This document shows, one piece after another, positions 61,218-64,000 of a DNA stretch of 64,000 bases. The translations under genes and the position numbers were made by a program. The notes beneath the pieces were generated by a model. It made no database searches. It was not told the origin of the DNA and worked only from the letters and a program-made list of their open reading frames with translations. Source of the stretch: Pedobacter metabolipauper (GTDB lineage: Bacteria > Bacteroidota > Bacteroidia > Sphingobacteriales > Sphingobacteriaceae); assembly GCF_004362715.1 (NCBI RefSeq), contig NZ_SNYC01000003.1, positions 373,601-437,600 of the forward strand, given 5' to 3'. Within the stretch, counting starts at the first letter, position 1. Every line of letters starts with the position of its first letter.

Positions 61218-64000
61218 ATGAAAAAACATTTACTGCCATTGCAGAAAGTTATGCGTTATACCCTTCTTGTTTATTCCATCATGATCGCCAGTTCGCAAAT
61301 CTTATTTGCAGGCATCACCAATGGTCAGGTTCTGAATAAAAGGATAGATATTTCCTTTGAGAATGAGAACCTTTTACGTGCAATCAATAAACTGCGGACT
61401 AAGAGCGGTGTTGATTTTGCATACGACCCGGCTGTTCTTAAACTGAACAGATTTAAAACTTCCAGTCAGGATTTCGATAATGAAAAGATCGAAGTGATCC
61501 TTAATGCAATCCTCAATCAAACTAATGTGACTTACAGAGAGGAAGTTGCAGGCATCATTACCCTGGTAAAGAATCAGGATCCCGGTAAAATAACCGGTAA
61601 GATTGTAGATGAAAAAGGTATTCCATTACCTGGTGCCAGCATTAAAGTGTTAGAGCTGAATAAAGGCACGCAAAGTGCTGCCGATGGTTCTTACAGCATC
61701 AGCGCTGCTCCTGGTATTTATACCTTAACCATTAGCTACATCTCTTTTACCAGTTCTACGCAGACTAAAGTAGTGGTTAAACCAGGTGAAAGCACAACGT
61801 TAAACGTGTCTTTAACTGCACAAACCGGTACCTTAAATGAAGTGCTTGTTGTGGGTTACGGAACGCAGAAAAGAGAGAACTTAACCGGTGCCGTTGATCA
61901 GATCTCTTCTAAAGCTTTGGAAAACCGTTCTGTTTCTAATCTTGCACAGGGTTTACAAGGTATGATCCCGAATTTAAACTTAACCATGGGTGATGGTAAG
62001 CCAACACAATCGCCATCATTTAACATCAGGGGTACAACTTCTATTGGCCAGGGCGGTAATGCATTGGTTCTTGTGGATGGGGTAGAGGGTGATCCTTCCA
62101 GGATCAATCCAAATGATATTGCCAGTGTTACTGTACTTAAAGATGCAGCATCAGCATCTATCTATGGTGCCAGGGGTGCTTTTGGTGTGGTTTTAATTAC
62201 CACTAAAAATCCGGTTAAAGAACGGACTTCTATTAACTACAGCATTGCCCAGTCTATTAAAAAGCCAACTACAGTGCCGGATTACGTGACTGATGGTTAT
62301 ACTTTTGCGAATATGTTTAACGAGGGGTGGTCTGCATGGAATGATTATTCTCAGACACCTCAGAATGTAAATAAATCCGTTAAATTCTCTCCGGCATACC
62401 TGGCTGAATTGAAACGCAGATCTGAAGATCCAAGTTTGCCCAAAGTAGAAGTGAACAGTGCCGGTGAATATGTGTATTATGATAATACCGACTGGTACAA
62501 AGAGCTTTATAAAAGCAATAACAATGCAACTGAACAAAACCTGTCCTTATCTGGCGGCAGCGGTAAAACGGATTTCTATGTTTCCGGAAGATCTTTCAGA
62601 CAATCTGGTTTATTCCGTTACAATTCTGATGACTATCAAACGTATAACGTTAGGGCTAAAGGATCTATCGAATTGTATCCATGGTTAAAGGTATACAACA
62701 ACGCCGATTATTCAGCTTCTAAATACCATAACCCTTTAAACGTTGGTGAAGGCGGCGGGATCTGGAGAAACATTGCCGATGAAGGTCATAACATGGCCCC
62801 GATGTATAACCCGGATGGAACATTGAGTTTCTCTGCTGCATATACAGTGGGTGATTTTGCCTATGGTAAAAACGGCATTGATATGTTTAAAAAGGTATTT
62901 CGCAATACAACCGGCTTTACGTCGAACTTCTTTGATGATAAATTCAGGGTTAAGGGTGATGTGACCTTCCAAAATACCAATAATGATGAAACCAGGATCA
63001 GGGTTCCTGTTCCTTACAGCAGAAAACCGGGTGTTATTGAATACGTTGGTTCTAACTACAATGACATTCAGCAACTGGACCGTACTACTCAATATTTAGC
63101 AACCAATATCTATGCAGAATATGAGCCCCGCTTTAGTGAAGATCATTATTTAAAGGTTCTTGCTGGTTATAACTACGAGCAAAGCACATACAAACGCTTT
63201 GAGGCCGTACGTAACGGATTGATCTTTGAAGATGCCAAAGATCTTAACCTTGCACTTGGCCAGTCTATTACTACTGGTGGCGGTTATGAGCAATGGGCTA
63301 TTTTAGGTGGTTTTTACCGTTTAAATTATGCTTACAAAGATCGTTACCTGGTTGAACTGAACGGCCGTTATGACGGTTCTTCTAAATTCCCAACCGATCA
63401 GCGTTATGCATTTTTCCCTTCTGTTTCTGCAGGATGGAGAATCAGTAAAGAGTCATTTTGGAATGTAGATCCGAAAACAATTACAGATGTTAAGATCAGG
63501 GCTTCTTATGGTTCTTTAGGTAATGGTAACATTGCTTCTTATGCATTTCTTGAAAAATTTGGGATCTCTCAATCGGATAGGGTACTGAATGGTGTTCGCC
63601 CGCAGCAAAGCAGTCAGCCAGGTGTAATTCCTGAAGGCTTAACCTGGGAAACATCTACCACACAAAATATTGCTTTAGATATCGCCTTCTTAAACAACCG
63701 TTTAAACTTTAGTGGTGATGCTTACATCCGTAAAACGACAGATATGTTCACTGTGGGTATGACCTTACCATCAGTTTATGGTATCGGTGTTCCTAAAGGT
63801 AACTATGCTGATTTAAAAACCAAAGGCTGGGAAGCAACACTTTCCTGGAATGACAGGTTTGATGTTGGTGCCAAGCCATTTAATTATAACATCCGTTTAA
63901 CGCTTGCCGATTATACGGCTAAGATCTTGAAATTCAACAATCCGGATCAAAGGCTTAGTGATTATTATGCCGGACAAACGGTTGGTGAGATCTGGGGTTT
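61218..64000 (+). CDS. SusC/RagA-type TonB-dependent outer-membrane transporter (5' part)
   Basis: Open from the ATG at 61218 to the window edge (at least 927 codons). In order: signal peptide (cleavage near LFAG), an STN domain (about 45-110, SFENENLLRAINKLRTKSGVDF), a carboxypeptidase-D-like beta domain (about 124-205, ITGKIVDEKGIPLPGASI), the TonB plug with VVGYGTQKRENLTGAV and LVDGVEGDPSRINPNDI, then barrel strands. The STN domain pairs with the FecR anti-sigma to report ligand binding. Glycan or siderophore uptake is probable. A SusD partner would lie beyond the window. Confidence 0.95.
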   Translation, partial: MKKHLLPLQKVMRYTLLVYSIMIASSQILFAGITNGQVLNKRIDISFENENLLRAINKLRTKSGVDFAYDPAVLKLNRFKTSSQDFDNEKIEVILNAILNQTNVTYREEVAGIITLVKNQDPGKITGKIVDEKGIPLPGASIKVLELNKGTQSAADGSYSISAAPGIYTLTISYISFTSSTQTKVVVKPGESTTLNVSLTAQTGTLNEVLVVGYGTQKRENLTGAVDQISSKALENRSVSNLAQGLQGMIPNLNLTMGDGKPTQSPSFNIRGTTSIGQGGNALVLVDGVEGDPSRINPNDIASVTVLKDAASASIYGARGAFGVVLITTKNPVKERTSINYSIAQSIKKPTTVPDYVTDGYTFANMFNEGWSAWNDYSQTPQNVNKSVKFSPAYLAELKRRSEDPSLPKVEVNSAGEYVYYDNTDWYKELYKSNNNATEQNLSLSGGSGKTDFYVSGRSFRQSGLFRYNSDDYQTYNVRAKGSIELYPWLKVYNNADYSASKYHNPLNVGEGGGIWRNIADEGHNMAPMYNPDGTLSFSAAYTVGDFAYGKNGIDMFKKVFRNTTGFTSNFFDDKFRVKGDVTFQNTNNDETRIRVPVPYSRKPGVIEYVGSNYNDIQQLDRTTQYLATNIYAEYEPRFSEDHYLKVLAGYNYEQSTYKRFEAVRNGLIFEDAKDLNLALGQSITTGGGYEQWAILGGFYRLNYAYKDRYLVELNGRYDGSSKFPTDQRYAFFPSVSAGWRISKESFWNVDPKTITDVKIRASYGSLGNGNIASYAFLEKFGISQSDRVLNGVRPQQSSQPGVIPEGLTWETSTTQNIALDIAFLNNRLNFSGDAYIRKTTDMFTVGMTLPSVYGIGVPKGNYADLKTKGWEATLSWNDRFDVGAKPFNYNIRLTLADYTAKILKFNNPDQRLSDYYAGQTVGEIWG

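Noticed and set aside
1..64000. tRNA, rRNA, transposase, integrase or prophage genes
   Set aside because: I looked for acceptor-stem/TTCGA patterns and for IS or integrase motifs and saw none.

Overview
The window is chromosomal DNA from a member of the Bacteroidota, most likely Sphingobacteriaceae (Pedobacter-like). This rests on several things: an ECF sigma / FecR / SusC-RagA TonB-transporter triad at the right end, LytTR/LytS pairs, kinases of the 'ANKEL-FQN-EKE' coiled-coil type, a split KdpD, a GNAT/ArgE arginine pair, weak Shine-Dalgarno sequences and TAnnTTTG-like promoter elements. There are no tRNA or rRNA genes, no CRISPR array, and no recognisable transposase or prophage.

Layout. 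0-3.9 kb: the end of an AraC regulator, a second AraC regulator, an aldo/keto reductase with its own terminator, an MFS exporter and a small unknown gene. 4.5-9.3 kb: a leftward signalling block of three histidine kinases and one Rcp1-type receiver; one kinase has a tandem 21-residue coiled-coil repeat in place of a sensor domain. 9.4-11 kb: a helicase gene broken by one nonsense codon and one frameshift. 11-16.3 kb: a YceI protein, then an export-directed cluster (FGE-like protein, Tat-type Gfo/Idh/MocA oxidoreductase, ApbE, TIM-barrel isomerase). 16.3-18.9 kb: two tandem PqiA-like membrane proteins. 19-31.3 kb: a serine hydrolase, an SDR, a large MscS channel, envelope proteins, a lipoprotein beta-carbonic anhydrase, a LytS/LytTR pair and a TlpA-like protein. 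31.6-33.5 kb: GNAT plus ArgE. 33.7-42.7 kb: the potassium-uptake locus kdpFABC, an outer-membrane barrel, a stand-alone KdpD sensor domain and a separate HAMP-PAS kinase, with three extra small ORFs. 42.7-44.7 kb: an arsenic operon (arsR, truncated DUF6428, arsC, acr3). 44.9-48.8 kb: a di-heme peroxidase, a molybdopterin-domain protein and modABC, tightly packed. 48.9-58 kb: a 1232-residue hybrid kinase with two kinase cores, a VOC protein, an alpha/beta hydrolase with an altered nucleophile, a lipoprotein FGE with both catalytic cysteines, a Uma2 nuclease, an ECF sigma factor, a DUF1801 protein and a 23-residue-repeat protein. 58.3-64 kb: an acyltransferase and the sigma/FecR/SusC locus, cut by the window end.

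The most unusual structure is a dispersed 9-bp repeat family (core GTTGAGAAC), present as three arrays in 12.4 kb. One forms the C-terminal tail of ArgE, one lies in the gap after kdpD, and one is an insertion inside the cytochrome c peroxidase between its two heme domains. The two coding arrays keep exact 9-bp phase and read Val/Ile-Glu-Asn/Arg/Ser; the non-coding array has slipped phase. Two of the arrays bracket the kdp operon. This looks like an expanding or mobile microrepeat that the host tolerates in protein loops and tails, similar in principle to the Rickettsia palindromic elements, though not the same sequence type.
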